DNA of 64,000 nucleotides from Roseomonas acroporae (GTDB taxonomy: Bacteria; Pseudomonadota; Alphaproteobacteria; Acetobacterales; Acetobacteraceae): contig NZ_JALPRX010000029.1 in NCBI RefSeq assembly GCF_023223525.1, forward strand, positions 1 to 64,000, in the 5' to 3' direction. This document shows, one piece after another, positions 7,783-16,365 of this stretch. A program made the translations under genes and the position numbers. Position 1 is the first letter of the stretch. Each line of letters starts with the position of its first letter. The notes under the pieces were generated by a model. That model ran no database searches. It was not told where the DNA came from and saw only the letters and a list, made by a program, of their open reading frames with translations.

Positions 7783-8401
7783 CGTGGTTCGCAGCGCCCT
7801 TTACTCGACAAAATTCGCTATGCCCCTTGATTTCAATCCTTTACGCACCAGCGTTCGCCTAAAGGCCCATAATGTTCATTATGCGTTCTATTTCGCGAGC
7901 TAAACCCGTGAACACAGAAAGAACAAACATCAAGTAGGGTCTAACAACCATTATGGGGCCTGTAGGCGGGTTTCACCTATTTGGCGGTATCGGACACCTT
8001 TTTTGGCGCTCAGGCCCCCAGGAGACCGCCAATCGGCTTGACCGGCGCAAATCTGGTCTGCATGTTGCCCATGGTGTCGCCGCCATTTCTTCTCTGGCCA
8101 CTCCGATCCTTGCCTCGAACGCGCTCTTTGCGCCGGGGCGCGTGGGGCGCTTCGGAGCGGTGGACTCAGTTCCACCAAAGGCACGGAGAATACTGTGGCA
8201 GGGCCGAAGGTGGTGCATGTAAATGCATACACGCGGTTTCGGTTGGGCCGCCATGAGCGTGTGCGCGCTCATTGGCGGTCCCTCCCGAAGCAGTACGAGC
8301 TACCGTTCTAGCGGGCGGGTAGCGCGACGGGTGGCGGCGACACCACCTATCACATCCAGTGTGATTCTTGGCCGCTAATGTGTCAACCTGACTTGGACAA
8401 T
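7783..8401. other. Non-coding stretch with inverted repeats downstream of integrase
   Basis: About 620 bp have no convincing gene. It holds a perfect 16-bp palindrome (7868-7883, CATAATG-TT-CATTATG), an 8-bp motif TTGGCGGT at 7981 and 8272 with an inverted copy at 8025-8032, a TGCAT/ATGCA repeat near 8215, and a hairpin with arms of about 12 bp at 8248-8278. Repeated and inverted sites next to an integrase gene may be integrase or excisionase arm sites, but that is speculation. Confidence 0.45.
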
Positions 8402-9823
8402 TTAAGGCGCTGAGAGGTCACTCTGGCTGTCCGACTGCCTCCTTATGTGTGGCAACCTCACCGCCTCCACGCACGCTCTCAACGCGGCCTCCCGGTCGCC
8501 CCCAAAGTACGCCCCGAGGGTCATCCCCTGCATCGCGTGGCCCACCACCTGCTCCACCACATGCGGCTGCTGCCCAGCTTGCAGTGCCGCCGTGATGAAC
8601 CAGCGGCGCCATGAGTGGAAGTTGACCCGCGACCGGCGTCGGCCCTCCTCCTTCTCGTCCACACCAAGGCCCTCCCGGTAGGTCTTGAACCGCTTCCCGA
8701 TGGGGTCGGTGCGGTCGTTCACCTTCCCCTTCGTGCCCAACTCGTGGAACAGGAAGTCCGCCGCCTCCTTCTCCTTCAGCCGCCGCGCGACGATGGCAGC
8801 AAGCTCCGGGTGGATCGGCACGACACGTTCGCCGGCCTTGGATTTCGCCTTGGGGATCGCGAAGACACCCTTCTGGCAGTCTTTCACGGTCAACCTGCCG
8901 ATCTCCTCCCGGCGCATCCCGGAGAGGGCGGCGACCAGCATGAACTCCTTCAGCACGGGTTCCGCCGGGCCAGTGAGGAGGGTGACCACCTCGGCATCCG
9001 TATAGGGGCGCTCGTCTTCGACCCCGAGGGCGCTGCGGGATTCCTTGCGGGGTGCCTGCTTCTCCCAGGGGTTCGGCCCTTCGGTCACCCCGCGCCGGAT
9101 CATCCATGCCCAATAGCTGGATAGCTGCGACACGATGGAGGTGACACGAACGGTGGCGCGCCCGGAGGAGAGGAGGTGCTGGGTCACGAACCGGCCAGCC
9201 GCCTTGCGGGTGACCGCTTCGATGGTCGCCGGAAGGTGCTGCTTCCCCAGCCATTCCTTCAACTCTGCCACGGCCCGGCGTCGGTCCAGCTTCGTGCGCG
9301 GCGGGTAGGCGCCTCGCCGCCCAGGCTCCGAAAGCCAATCCTCGGTGTGCATGTCGAGCGGCGTGGTGGCGCCGGTGGCGAGGTCCATGAACCCCTTCGC
9401 CTCGCGGAATGCTTCGTCTTCTAGCCGTCCTTCCCGCAGCGCCGCTTCCTCAATCGCCTGGGCGCGCTCGGCTACGTGGTCGCGGATAGCCTCCTCCTCG
9501 GTGGGGGCGGCCGTATCGTCCGCCGCGCCTGCCGTCTGCGCCCACCCGAAGCTCTCCCCGGAACGCGCCCGGGTCAGTTGCTCCCGGAGTTCCAGCGCCT
9601 CCGCTGCCCGGGGATCGGCCACCTTCTTCTGCGCCGCCTGAACCCGCTCATGGAGTTCCGCCAGCACCCGGGGAAGCCGGGCGCGGGCAACCTCGGTGTC
9701 CCGGGTGCCCAGGGTCTTCCGCAGCCGCTTGGTGCCGAGGGCCGCCCGGAGGGGGATCGGCACCTCCAGCACGGCATAGAGGCCCCGCCGACGCCGCTCA
9801 ATCGAACCCGGTACGCGCCCCAT
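8402..9823 (-). CDS. Tyrosine recombinase (phage/ICE-type integrase)
   Basis: The protein has 473 residues. The N-terminal about 75 residues (RRRGLYAVLEVPIPLRAALGTKRLRKTLGT) match the arm-type N-terminal domain common in proteobacterial integrases. A core-binding helical domain follows (residues 160-265, ending in SYWAWMIRRGVTEGPNPW). The catalytic domain shows Arg in ALSGMRREEI (near 315), a likely Lys strand (IPKAKSKAGERVVPIHP), HSWRR (near 410), VVGHAM (near 435) and the nucleophile Tyr in GAYFGGDRE. All expected residues are present. It is transcribed leftward at the extreme right of the mobile region, as expected of an element's boundary gene, and probably catalyses integration and excision. 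Confidence 0.95.
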   Translation of the reverse strand: MGRVPGSIERRRRGLYAVLEVPIPLRAALGTKRLRKTLGTRDTEVARARLPRVLAELHERVQAAQKKVADPRAAEALELREQLTRARSGESFGWAQTAGAADDTAAPTEEEAIRDHVAERAQAIEEAALREGRLEDEAFREAKGFMDLATGATTPLDMHTEDWLSEPGRRGAYPPRTKLDRRRAVAELKEWLGKQHLPATIEAVTRKAAGRFVTQHLLSSGRATVRVTSIVSQLSSYWAWMIRRGVTEGPNPWEKQAPRKESRSALGVEDERPYTDAEVVTLLTGPAEPVLKEFMLVAALSGMRREEIGRLTVKDCQKGVFAIPKAKSKAGERVVPIHPELAAIVARRLKEKEAADFLFHELGTKGKVNDRTDPIGKRFKTYREGLGVDEKEEGRRRSRVNFHSWRRWFITAALQAGQQPHVVEQVVGHAMQGMTLGAYFGGDREAALRACVEAVRLPHIRRQSDSQSDLSAP

Positions 9824-9928
9824 GACCCCTCACGCCACCCCTCACGTTCCACCCCTCACACTATTGGTTTAAGTAGTTGATCTGCAAGGAGTTCAGTAGG
9901 TTAGGGCACCCTATGTGGAGCCTCCCCT

Positions 9929-9939
9929 CAGCTCCACCA
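9929..9939. other. Candidate attachment-site core resembling a tmRNA 3' end
   Basis: The 11-mer CAGCTCCACCA equals the conserved 3' terminus of many bacterial tmRNA genes, a frequent integration target. It lies 105 bp beyond the integrase start in a gene-free stretch (9824-10022). No T-arm or tRNA-like fold precedes it, so it would be at most a short core repeat left after insertion. The second copy expected at the other end is outside the window. Confidence 0.25.
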
Positions 9940-10022
9940 TCCGTATCGACATAGCGTAGTCTTTCCAAACAGTTAGTTGCCTTGTTGGCAAACCGAGTTG
10001 CAGCCGGGTTGCCAACGCTCGT

Positions 10023-10175
10023 TCACGGTTCGGCCGGCACCTTTCCGATCCGTGCGATCGCCGCCTCGGCCAGTCGGCCCTGTTCGGCGGCTTTCGTGTG
10101 CCGCTGCACCTCGGACAGCGTGGTGTGTCCGGTGACGGCGGCGATCTCGTGGACGCTGCATCCGGCCTCGGCCAT
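10023..10175 (-). pseudogene. C-terminal remnant of a second tyrosine recombinase
   Basis: Reading 10175 to 10023 on the minus strand gives about 50 residues ending at TGA. They contain AEAGCSVHEIAAVTGH, then TLSEVQRHTKAAEQGRLAEAAI. This is the characteristic C-terminus of phage-type integrases: the His of the TGH box is present, and the Tyr position of QRYTKAADQ is replaced by His (QRHTKAAEQ). The sequence upstream in the same frame no longer resembles the family, so only the tail survives. It marks an earlier integration or an element boundary. Confidence 0.8.
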
Positions 10176-10241
10176 GCCGTCCCCCTTCGGATGCCCGGGT
10201 TCCTTACCGAACCCTCCACCCCCAGGGGGGAAAGTCCACTT

Positions 10242-11552
10242 TCACGCCCGCCATGCCGGGCGTGGCAGCCCCAGATGCTCGCGCAGCGTCGTGCCCTCGT
10301 ACTCGCGCCGGAACAGGCCGCGCCGCTGCAGGATCGGCACCACCTGCTCGACGAAGTCGTCGAAGGGGCCGGGGAACCAGGGCGGCATGACGTTGAAGCC
10401 GTCGGCCGCGCCGGCCTCGAACCATTCCTGCAGCCCGTCCGCGATCTGCTCCGGCGTGCCGACCAGCAGGCGGTGGCCCATGCTGGCCGCCACCACGTTG
10501 CGCAGCTGCCGCAGCGTCAGCCTCTCGCGCCGCGCCAGCGCCGTCAGCGTCTCCGCATGGCCGCGCATGACGCCCGAGGGCGGCAACTCCGGCACCGGCG
10601 CGTCGAGGTCGAAGCCGGAGAGGTCGTGGCCGAGGCGCTCGGCCAGCACCTGCAGTGCCACGACCGGGTCGGCGCATTCGCCGAGCTCGGCGAGCTTCGC
10701 CTTCGCCTCGGCCTCGGTGCCGCCGATGATGGCGCTGACGCCCGGCATGATCTTGATGTGGTCCGGCGAGCGGCCGAATTGCCGCGCGCGCCGCTTGAGG
10801 TCGGCGGAGAACTCCCTGGCCGCGCCGATGTCCTGGTGAACGGCGTAGACGATCTCCGCCACCTGCCCGGCGAGGTCGCGCCCCGCCTCGGAGGCGCCCG
10901 CCTGGATCATCACCGGATATCCCTGCGGCGGCCGCGACATGTTGAGCGGCCCCTTCACCCGGAAGTACTTCCCCTCGTGGTTCAGCGCGTGCATGCGCGC
11001 CGGGTCGATGAAGCGGCCGGCCCGCTTGTCGAGCTGCCAGATGCCGTCCTCGCAGCTGTCGAGCAGCCCCTTGACCACCTCGACGAATTCGGCGGCGATG
11101 GCGTAGCGCTCGTCATGCGCCGGGTGCTGGCCGCGGCTGAAGTTCAGCGCCGCGTCGGCGAAGGCGCCGGTGACGATGTTCCAGCCGCAGCGACCGCCGC
11201 TCATGTGGTCGATCGAGCCGAGGTAGCGCGCGAGGTTGTAGGGCTCGGTATAGGTGGTGGAGGCGGTGGCGGCGAGGCCGATGCGCTGCGTCGCCATCGC
11301 CAGCGCGGCCAGCAGCGTCAGCGGCTCCAGCCGCAGCACCATCGAGGGGTGCATGTCCGGGCGCGTGTTCACCGCGTCGGCCAGGAAGAGCAGGTCGAAC
11401 TTGCCGCGCTCCGCCGTGCGGGCGATGCGCGCGATCATGGCGAGATCCTCGGAGGTGCCCGCCGCGTCCGGCATGCGCCAGCCGGCGATGTGGTGGCCGG
11501 CACCGAGGATGAAGACGCCGAGATGCATCTGGCGGGGCGCGGACGGGTCCAA
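10242..11552 (-). CDS. NtaA/SnaA/DszA-family FMN-dependent monooxygenase
   Basis: The protein has 436 residues, the usual size for this branch of bacterial luciferase-like, FMNH2-using monooxygenases. The family pattern is clear: MHLGVFILGAGHHIAGWRMP at the start, FDLLFLADAV (near 53), EPLTLLAALAMATQRIGLAATASTTYTEPYNLAR (75-110), the SGGRCGWNIVTG box (117-128) and QGYPVMIQAGASEAG (210-225). Members oxidise nitrilotriacetate, EDTA, sulfones and related N- or S-substituted compounds with a partner flavin reductase, which is not seen here. The start is TTG at 11552, preceded by a good CAGGAG site; the ATG eight codons later has none. It diverges from the transport operon to the right and probably acts on that operon's substrate. 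Confidence 0.9.
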   Translation of the reverse strand: MDPSAPRQMHLGVFILGAGHHIAGWRMPDAAGTSEDLAMIARIARTAERGKFDLLFLADAVNTRPDMHPSMVLRLEPLTLLAALAMATQRIGLAATASTTYTEPYNLARYLGSIDHMSGGRCGWNIVTGAFADAALNFSRGQHPAHDERYAIAAEFVEVVKGLLDSCEDGIWQLDKRAGRFIDPARMHALNHEGKYFRVKGPLNMSRPPQGYPVMIQAGASEAGRDLAGQVAEIVYAVHQDIGAAREFSADLKRRARQFGRSPDHIKIMPGVSAIIGGTEAEAKAKLAELGECADPVVALQVLAERLGHDLSGFDLDAPVPELPPSGVMRGHAETLTALARRERLTLRQLRNVVAASMGHRLLVGTPEQIADGLQEWFEAGAADGFNVMPPWFPGPFDDFVEQVVPILQRRGLFRREYEGTTLREHLGLPRPAWRA

Positions 11553-12054
11553 GGGCTGCTCCTGAACGCAGGACGGAAGAGGCGGGGCGGGAGGGGCGGC
11601 GGCCGGTGGCGGGGCGGGCCGTGCCCGGGGATGGGGCCGGGCGTGGATGGCGCGGCCCGCAGGCCGCCGCGCCCGGTGCCGCCCGACGGCCGCATTCGAG
11701 GGCCGATGGGCCGCTCATGGCAATGGGAATTCTAGTTTGAATGAAATTTTCGCCGGGGGCGGCGAGTGAACATCCCTGATTTCGGTCGGTCGTCAGAAAG
11801 ATATTGAGCCACACTCGATAGAGCGGTAGCGTCCCGGCCGGAGGGGAGGCCGGGCGGTAATGCCCGGTCCCGGCGCGGCACGGTCGCGCCAGCCAGACAG
11901 TGACGGGCGAACCGCCCCCGTCGGCAGCGGCGATGCAATCGCCGTGCCCGGGCGGTCGCCCCTGTCTCGGTCACGGCATCAGGCAGGCTTGCGGGCTGCC
12001 GCGCGGCGAGAGCCGGGCGGCGGACGGTCCGCGCGGGGGCGGGGTTCTGGCCGG
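11553..12054. promoter_or_regulatory. Divergent intergenic region
   Basis: About 500 bp separate the monooxygenase (minus) and the Bug gene (plus). No gene was recognised. The only AT-rich part, 11722-11820 (TTCTAGTTTGAATGAAATTTT, then AAAGATATTGAGCC), is the likely location of the promoters. The remainder is very GC-rich. Confidence 0.4.
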
Positions 12055-13068
12055 ATGTTGAGCAGGCGACGCACGCTGACGCGGCTGGCGGGAGGCATGG
12101 CGGGGCTCGCGGCCCCCCTGGCGGCCCCCCTGGCAGCCCCCTGGGCCACACGCTCCGCCCGCGCGCAGGGCTTCCCCGACCAGCCGGTGAAGATGATCAT
12201 CGGCTTCCCGCCCGGCGGCACGGTGGACACGATCGGCCGGCTCATCGCGCCGCCGCTCTCGGCGCAGCTCGGCCAGCCGGTGGTGATCGACACCCGCCCC
12301 GGCGCCGCCGGGCTGGTCGCGATGGAGGGGCTGGCGCGCGCCCGGCCCGACGGGCACAGCATCGTCCTCGGCTCGGCCGGCGCGCTCGTCGTGATGCCGC
12401 ACCTGCTGCCGGGCATGCCCTACGACCCGCTGCGCGACTTCGCGCCGGTCTCGCACGTCGTCTCGACGCCGCAGCTCCTCGTCGTCGGCAAGCACGTGCC
12501 GGCGGGCAGCGTGGCGGAGCTGGTGGCGCTGGCCAGGGCACGGCCGGGAAAGCTCACCTTCGGTTCCACCGGCCATGGCAGCACGCTGCACCTGGCGGGC
12601 GAGCTGTTCCGGCTGAAGGCCGGCATCGACCTGCTGCACGTGCCCTATCGCGGCGGCGCGCCGGCGGTGACGGCGCTGCTGGCGGGCGAGATCGACATGC
12701 TGCTGGTCGACATCCCGGTGGTGATGCCGCATGTGCGCACCGGCGAGTTCAGGCCGCTGGCCCTGGCCGCGGCGCGGCGGATCGACGCGCTGCCCGAGGT
12801 GCCGACCGTGGCCGAGGCGGGCGTCGAGGGCGTGGTGTGCGAGGGCTGGTACGGCGTCTTCGCCCCGGCCGGCACGCCGCCCGAGCGCGTCGCCGTGCTG
12901 CAGCGCGCGGTGGCGGCGACGCTGGCCGATGCCGGGACGCGGCAGGCGCTGGCGGCGCTGGGCGGCGTGCCGCGCAGCAGCACGCCGCCGCAGCTCATGG
13001 AACACGTGCGCGACGAGCACGCGCGCTGGGGCGAGGTCGTCCGCGCCGCCCAGGTGCGCCTGAATTGA
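12055..13068 (+). CDS. Bug/TctC-type periplasmic binding protein
   Basis: The protein has 337 residues from the ATG at 12055. The open frame extends to 11860, but the Tat-like signal RRRTLTRLAGG lies directly after this start. The signal region contains a short tandem repeat (AAPLAAPLAAPW). The mature part shows the Bug hallmarks FPDQPVKMIIGFPPGGTVDTIGR, LGQPVVIDTRPGAAGLVA, PYDPLRDFAPV, LHVPYRGGAPAVTALLAGEIDM and ALPEVPTVAEAGV. Such proteins capture carboxylates or other small organic molecules, classically for a TctAB permease, but most Bug genes, this one included, have no such permease nearby. It heads an apparent operon with PotABCD-like transport genes 50 bp downstream. Confidence 0.95.
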   Translation: MLSRRRTLTRLAGGMAGLAAPLAAPLAAPWATRSARAQGFPDQPVKMIIGFPPGGTVDTIGRLIAPPLSAQLGQPVVIDTRPGAAGLVAMEGLARARPDGHSIVLGSAGALVVMPHLLPGMPYDPLRDFAPVSHVVSTPQLLVVGKHVPAGSVAELVALARARPGKLTFGSTGHGSTLHLAGELFRLKAGIDLLHVPYRGGAPAVTALLAGEIDMLLVDIPVVMPHVRTGEFRPLALAAARRIDALPEVPTVAEAGVEGVVCEGWYGVFAPAGTPPERVAVLQRAVAATLADAGTRQALAALGGVPRSSTPPQLMEHVRDEHARWGEVVRAAQVRLN

Positions 13069-13118
13069 GCCGGCCGGTGACGCAGCCCGCCGCGCGCCCC
13101 GCAGCAGAGGAGCCCGGC

Positions 13119-14192
13119 ATGACCGGCAGCCGCCTTGCCACCCCCGCCCTGCCATCGCCTCGCCTCGCGCGGCGCACCCTGCTCGCGGGTGGCGGCGCCG
13201 CGCTGACGATCGGGCTGGCGGCGCCCGCCACGGCGCAGGGCGGCAGCCTCGTCTCCACCGTGTTCGGCGGCGTCTACGAGCGCGAGTACCGCAAGGCGAT
13301 CGTCGAGCCCTTCGAGCGCGAGACCGGCATCCGCACCCAGCTCAAGCTCGGCTCCTCGGCGGAGTGGCTGACCAGCTCGCTGGTGAACCGCCGCAACCCC
13401 GAGATCGACCTGCTGCTGCTCCCCTACCCCGACAACATCCGCGCCGTGCTGGAGAATGTCGGGCTGCCGCTGAGCGCGGCCGAGATCCCGAACATCGCCG
13501 AGGTGGCGCCGGTCTGGCTGGAGCAGTGGCGCGGGCAGGCGGTCGGGCTCGACTACGTCTCCTACGGCATCGCCTATCGCGAGGACCTGGTGCCGAAGCC
13601 GATCACCTCCTGGAAGGACCTCTGGGACCCGGCCCTGCGCGGCAAGGTCACGCTGCCCAACATCGGCGTGTTCGGCTCCTGGGAGATGATCGTGCTGGCC
13701 GCCCGCCTGCACGGCGGCAGCGAGGAGAACCTCGCCCCCGCCTTCCCGGCGCTGAAGGCGCTGCGTGGCAGCGTCCGCCAGTTCTTCCGCGGCGGCACCG
13801 ACATCACCAACATGCTCTCCTCGGGCGAGGCGGCGGTGGTCGGCATGACGACGCACATCCCGCCCTACGCGCTGATCGACGCCGGCAAGCCGGTGCGGTA
13901 CGTGATCCCGGAGGAGGGCGGCATGGTGGGCGCCGTCTCCTACCACATCGCCCGCAACAGCCGGAACGCCGAGCTGTGCAAGCGATTCATCAACTTCGCC
14001 CTCTCGCGCCCGGTGCAGGAGGCGGTGTGCAACGGCCTCGTCGCCGGTCCGACCAACACGAAGGCGGTGATCGCCGAGCGCACGCGCGAGCGGGTGCCGA
14101 CGCTGGACCGGCTGCAATTGTTCGACTGGTTCAAGGTGGTGCCGCAGATGCCGGCGCTGACCGAACGCTGGAACCGCGAGGTGGCGTTCTGA
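13119..14192 (+). CDS. PotD/PotF-like ABC substrate-binding protein
   Basis: The protein has 357 residues from the ATG at 13119. A twin-Arg-like leader (ARRTLLAGGGAALTIGLAAPATAQ) is followed by the type of extracellular-binding fold seen in spermidine/putrescine and related cation transporters: SLVSTVFGGVYEREYRKAIVEPFERETGI, IDLLLLPYPDN, ITSWKDLWDPALRGKVTLPN and VSYHIARNSRNAELCKRFINFAL. It precedes the matching permeases and ATPase. The ligand is not certain; clustering with an isochorismatase-type amidohydrolase suggests an amide, betaine or amine compound. Confidence 0.92.
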   Translation: MTGSRLATPALPSPRLARRTLLAGGGAALTIGLAAPATAQGGSLVSTVFGGVYEREYRKAIVEPFERETGIRTQLKLGSSAEWLTSSLVNRRNPEIDLLLLPYPDNIRAVLENVGLPLSAAEIPNIAEVAPVWLEQWRGQAVGLDYVSYGIAYREDLVPKPITSWKDLWDPALRGKVTLPNIGVFGSWEMIVLAARLHGGSEENLAPAFPALKALRGSVRQFFRGGTDITNMLSSGEAAVVGMTTHIPPYALIDAGKPVRYVIPEEGGMVGAVSYHIARNSRNAELCKRFINFALSRPVQEAVCNGLVAGPTNTKAVIAERTRERVPTLDRLQLFDWFKVVPQMPALTERWNREVAF

Positions 14193-14236
14193 GCCCGCCC
14201 GCCGATCCGGCGCGCGCCGCGCTGATCGCGGCGGCG

Positions 14237-15421
14237 ATGCCGGCGGCGGCCGTGGCGGCCGGCGTGTTCCGCGTCGTTGCCGTGACGGCGGAGGGCCGCG
14301 CGGGGCCCGGCCGCGTGGGACTGGACTGGGGCGCCGAGACGCTGGCGCCGGACGCGGTGGCGATCCGGGGCGATGCGGCGGGGGCCTTCCTCTGCGCCCG
14401 CATCGACCTGCCGCTGCGCTCGAACGGCATCGCGGCGGTGGTGCTGGCCCCCGACCTGTCGGCGGAATTCCGCGCCAACGTGGCCACGCAACTGCGCCTG
14501 CTCGGCTACGCGGTGGCCTTGCCGCCCGACGCGGCGGCGCTCGACGCCATCCTCGCCGGCTGGCGCGCGGCGGGCGACGGGCCGCGCGGCTGGCACGCCC
14601 CGGTGAAGACGGCGGCGCTGCTGCCCGACCTCGCCGCGCGCGTGGCGCCCTCGCACACCGCGCTGGTGCTGATCGACGTGCAGAACGATTTCTGCCACCG
14701 CGACGGCGCCGTCGGGCGCGGCGGCGAGGGCATCGCGCTGCTGGAGGAGACGGTGCCGCGCCTGCGCGCCCTGCTCGGCGCGGCGCGCGCGGCCGGCGCG
14801 ATGGTGGTGCATGTGCGCGCCGAGTACGGCCCCACCTTCCGCCATGTCGGCTCGCCCTTCCGCTTCCCGGTGCGGGGCCGGCGCGAGCCGGCGGTGTGGA
14901 CCGCCTCGGCCGCCGAGCCCGGCGCCGGCGACGGCTTCGCGCCGGACGCGGTGGAGGTATGCCTCGCCGGCAGTTGGGGCGCTGAATTCGTCGAGGGCAT
15001 GGCGCCGGTCGCGGGCGAGGCGGTGATCACGAAGCATCGCTACAGCGCCTTCCGCGACACCGGGCTCGACGTGCTGCTGCGCGCCAACGGCATCCGCACC
15101 GTGGTGATGGGCGGCGTGACCACCAATTGCTGCGTCGAGTCCACGGTGCGCGAGGCGGCAATGCGCGACCTCTACACGGTGGTCGTCTCGGATTGCGTGG
15201 CGCTCAAGGACCGGCTGGCCGACCTGCACCGGGCGTCGCTGGAGGAGATGAGTCTCTACTTTGCCAATGTGCGGCCGCTGACGGCGCTGCGGGCGGCCTG
15301 GGGGCTCCCGGCGCCCCGCGCGGACGGGGAATTCGCGGCGCCCGGCACCGATGCGGATGCCGCTGCGCTCCGCGCCGATGCGGCTCCCGCGGCGCTCCGC
15401 GCGGATGGGAGGCAGGCATGA
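14237..15421 (+). CDS. Isochorismatase-family cysteine hydrolase with N-terminal extension
   Basis: The protein has 394 residues from the first ATG. The frame is also open back through the preceding gene, so a start overlapping its stop is possible. The catalytic domain spans about residues 140-370 with the family triad: Asp in ALVLIDVQNDF (near 147), Lys in VITKHRYSAF (near 265) and Cys in GVTTNCCVESTVREA (near 297). Typical members have about 200 residues. The first 140 residues here, containing RVVAVTAEGRAGPGRVGLDWG, are an additional unrecognised domain. The C-terminal 25 residues repeat an AALRAD unit. Isochorismatase-like hydrolases cleave C-N or ether bonds in small molecules such as N-carbamoyl amides or ureido acids. 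The gene lies inside the transport operon, so it probably processes the imported compound. Confidence 0.85.
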   Translation: MPAAAVAAGVFRVVAVTAEGRAGPGRVGLDWGAETLAPDAVAIRGDAAGAFLCARIDLPLRSNGIAAVVLAPDLSAEFRANVATQLRLLGYAVALPPDAAALDAILAGWRAAGDGPRGWHAPVKTAALLPDLAARVAPSHTALVLIDVQNDFCHRDGAVGRGGEGIALLEETVPRLRALLGAARAAGAMVVHVRAEYGPTFRHVGSPFRFPVRGRREPAVWTASAAEPGAGDGFAPDAVEVCLAGSWGAEFVEGMAPVAGEAVITKHRYSAFRDTGLDVLLRANGIRTVVMGGVTTNCCVESTVREAAMRDLYTVVVSDCVALKDRLADLHRASLEEMSLYFANVRPLTALRAAWGLPAPRADGEFAAPGTDADAAALRADAAPAALRADGRQA

Positions 15422-16365
15422 CCGTGGCCGCCGCCGGCAGCCTGCCGGGCGAGGCCGTGCCCGTGGCGAAGGGCCGCCCGGCGCTGGCCGCCGCCCTGCG
15501 GCACCCGGCCGCCCTGCTGCTGCTGCCCGCCTGCGTGGCCGTCGCGGCCGGGCTGCTGCTGCCCATCCTCTACCTGCTGGCGCTCAGCCTGAACCCGCCG
15601 GTCACCGGCGAGGTGGCCCTGGCCGGCGAGCTGACGCTGCGCAACTACGCGCGCCTGCTCGACTGGTTCTACTTCTCGGTGCTGCTGCGCACGCTCTGGG
15701 TCTCGGCCGTCACCACGGCGATCAGCACCGTGCTGGGGGTGGCGGTGGCGCATTCGCTCTGGCGCACGCCGCCGCACCGGCGCGGGCTGCTCGTCGTGGT
15801 GGTGCTGGCGCCGCTGCTGGTCAGCATCGTCGCCCGCACCTTCGGCTGGATGCTGCTGCTCGGCGACCAGGGGCTGGTCAACGCGGTGCTGCTGCGCCTC
15901 GGGCTGGTCGAGGCGCCGCTGCACCTGATGTTCACCCAGGGTGCGGTGATCGTCGGCCTCGTCCATGTCTTCCTGCCCTTCATGGTGCTCTCGGTGCTCG
16001 CCGCCTACGACCGCATCGACCCGGCCATCCCGGAGGCGGCGGGCACGCTCGGCGCCGGCCCCTTCACCGTGTTCCGCGAGACCATCCTGCCGCTGCTCAA
16101 CCCCGGCATCGCCGCCGGCGTGACCATCGTGTTCAGCCTCGCCATGTCCTCCTACGTCACGCCGGCGCTGATGGGCGGCAGCGGCGCGGGGGTGCTGACC
16201 ACGCTGATCTACCAGCAGCTCGTCGTCACCTACGACTGGCACTTCGCCGCCGCGCTGGTGGCGGTGCTGCTGGCCAGCACGCTGCTGCTGCTGGGCGCCG
16301 TGCTGTACCACAACGCGCGGCGCACGCGGGCCTGGATGACGCGGCCGGGGAGCGCGCCACGATGA
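15418..16365 (+). CDS. PotB-like ABC permease
   Basis: The protein has 315 residues. ATGA overlaps the preceding stop. About six hydrophobic segments are visible, the first at residues 28-57 (AALLLLPACVAVAAGLLLPILYLLALS). The inner-membrane EAA-type coupling loop is EAAGTLGAGPFTVFRETILPLLNPGI (near residue 210). The length and loop match the first permease of spermidine/putrescine-type transporters. It pairs with the next gene, whose start overlaps its stop. Confidence 0.92.
   Translation: MTVAAAGSLPGEAVPVAKGRPALAAALRHPAALLLLPACVAVAAGLLLPILYLLALSLNPPVTGEVALAGELTLRNYARLLDWFYFSVLLRTLWVSAVTTAISTVLGVAVAHSLWRTPPHRRGLLVVVVLAPLLVSIVARTFGWMLLLGDQGLVNAVLLRLGLVEAPLHLMFTQGAVIVGLVHVFLPFMVLSVLAAYDRIDPAIPEAAGTLGAGPFTVFRETILPLLNPGIAAGVTIVFSLAMSSYVTPALMGGSGAGVLTTLIYQQLVVTYDWHFAAALVAVLLASTLLLLGAVLYHNARRTRAWMTRPGSAPR

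Noticed and set aside
7951-8272. Several overlapping 80-100 codon frames on both strands
   Set aside because: None has a ribosome site, motif or consistent composition, and the region is better explained by repeats and palindromes.
9824-10022. A tRNA or tmRNA gene at the integration boundary
   Set aside because: Only an 11-base match to a tmRNA 3' end was seen. No T-arm, anticodon stem or other tRNA-like fold could be drawn.
10098-11735. A 545-codon plus-strand frame opposite the flavin monooxygenase
   Set aside because: It is antisense to a gene with complete NtaA/DszA-family motifs, and its product is Arg/Ala/Gly-rich.
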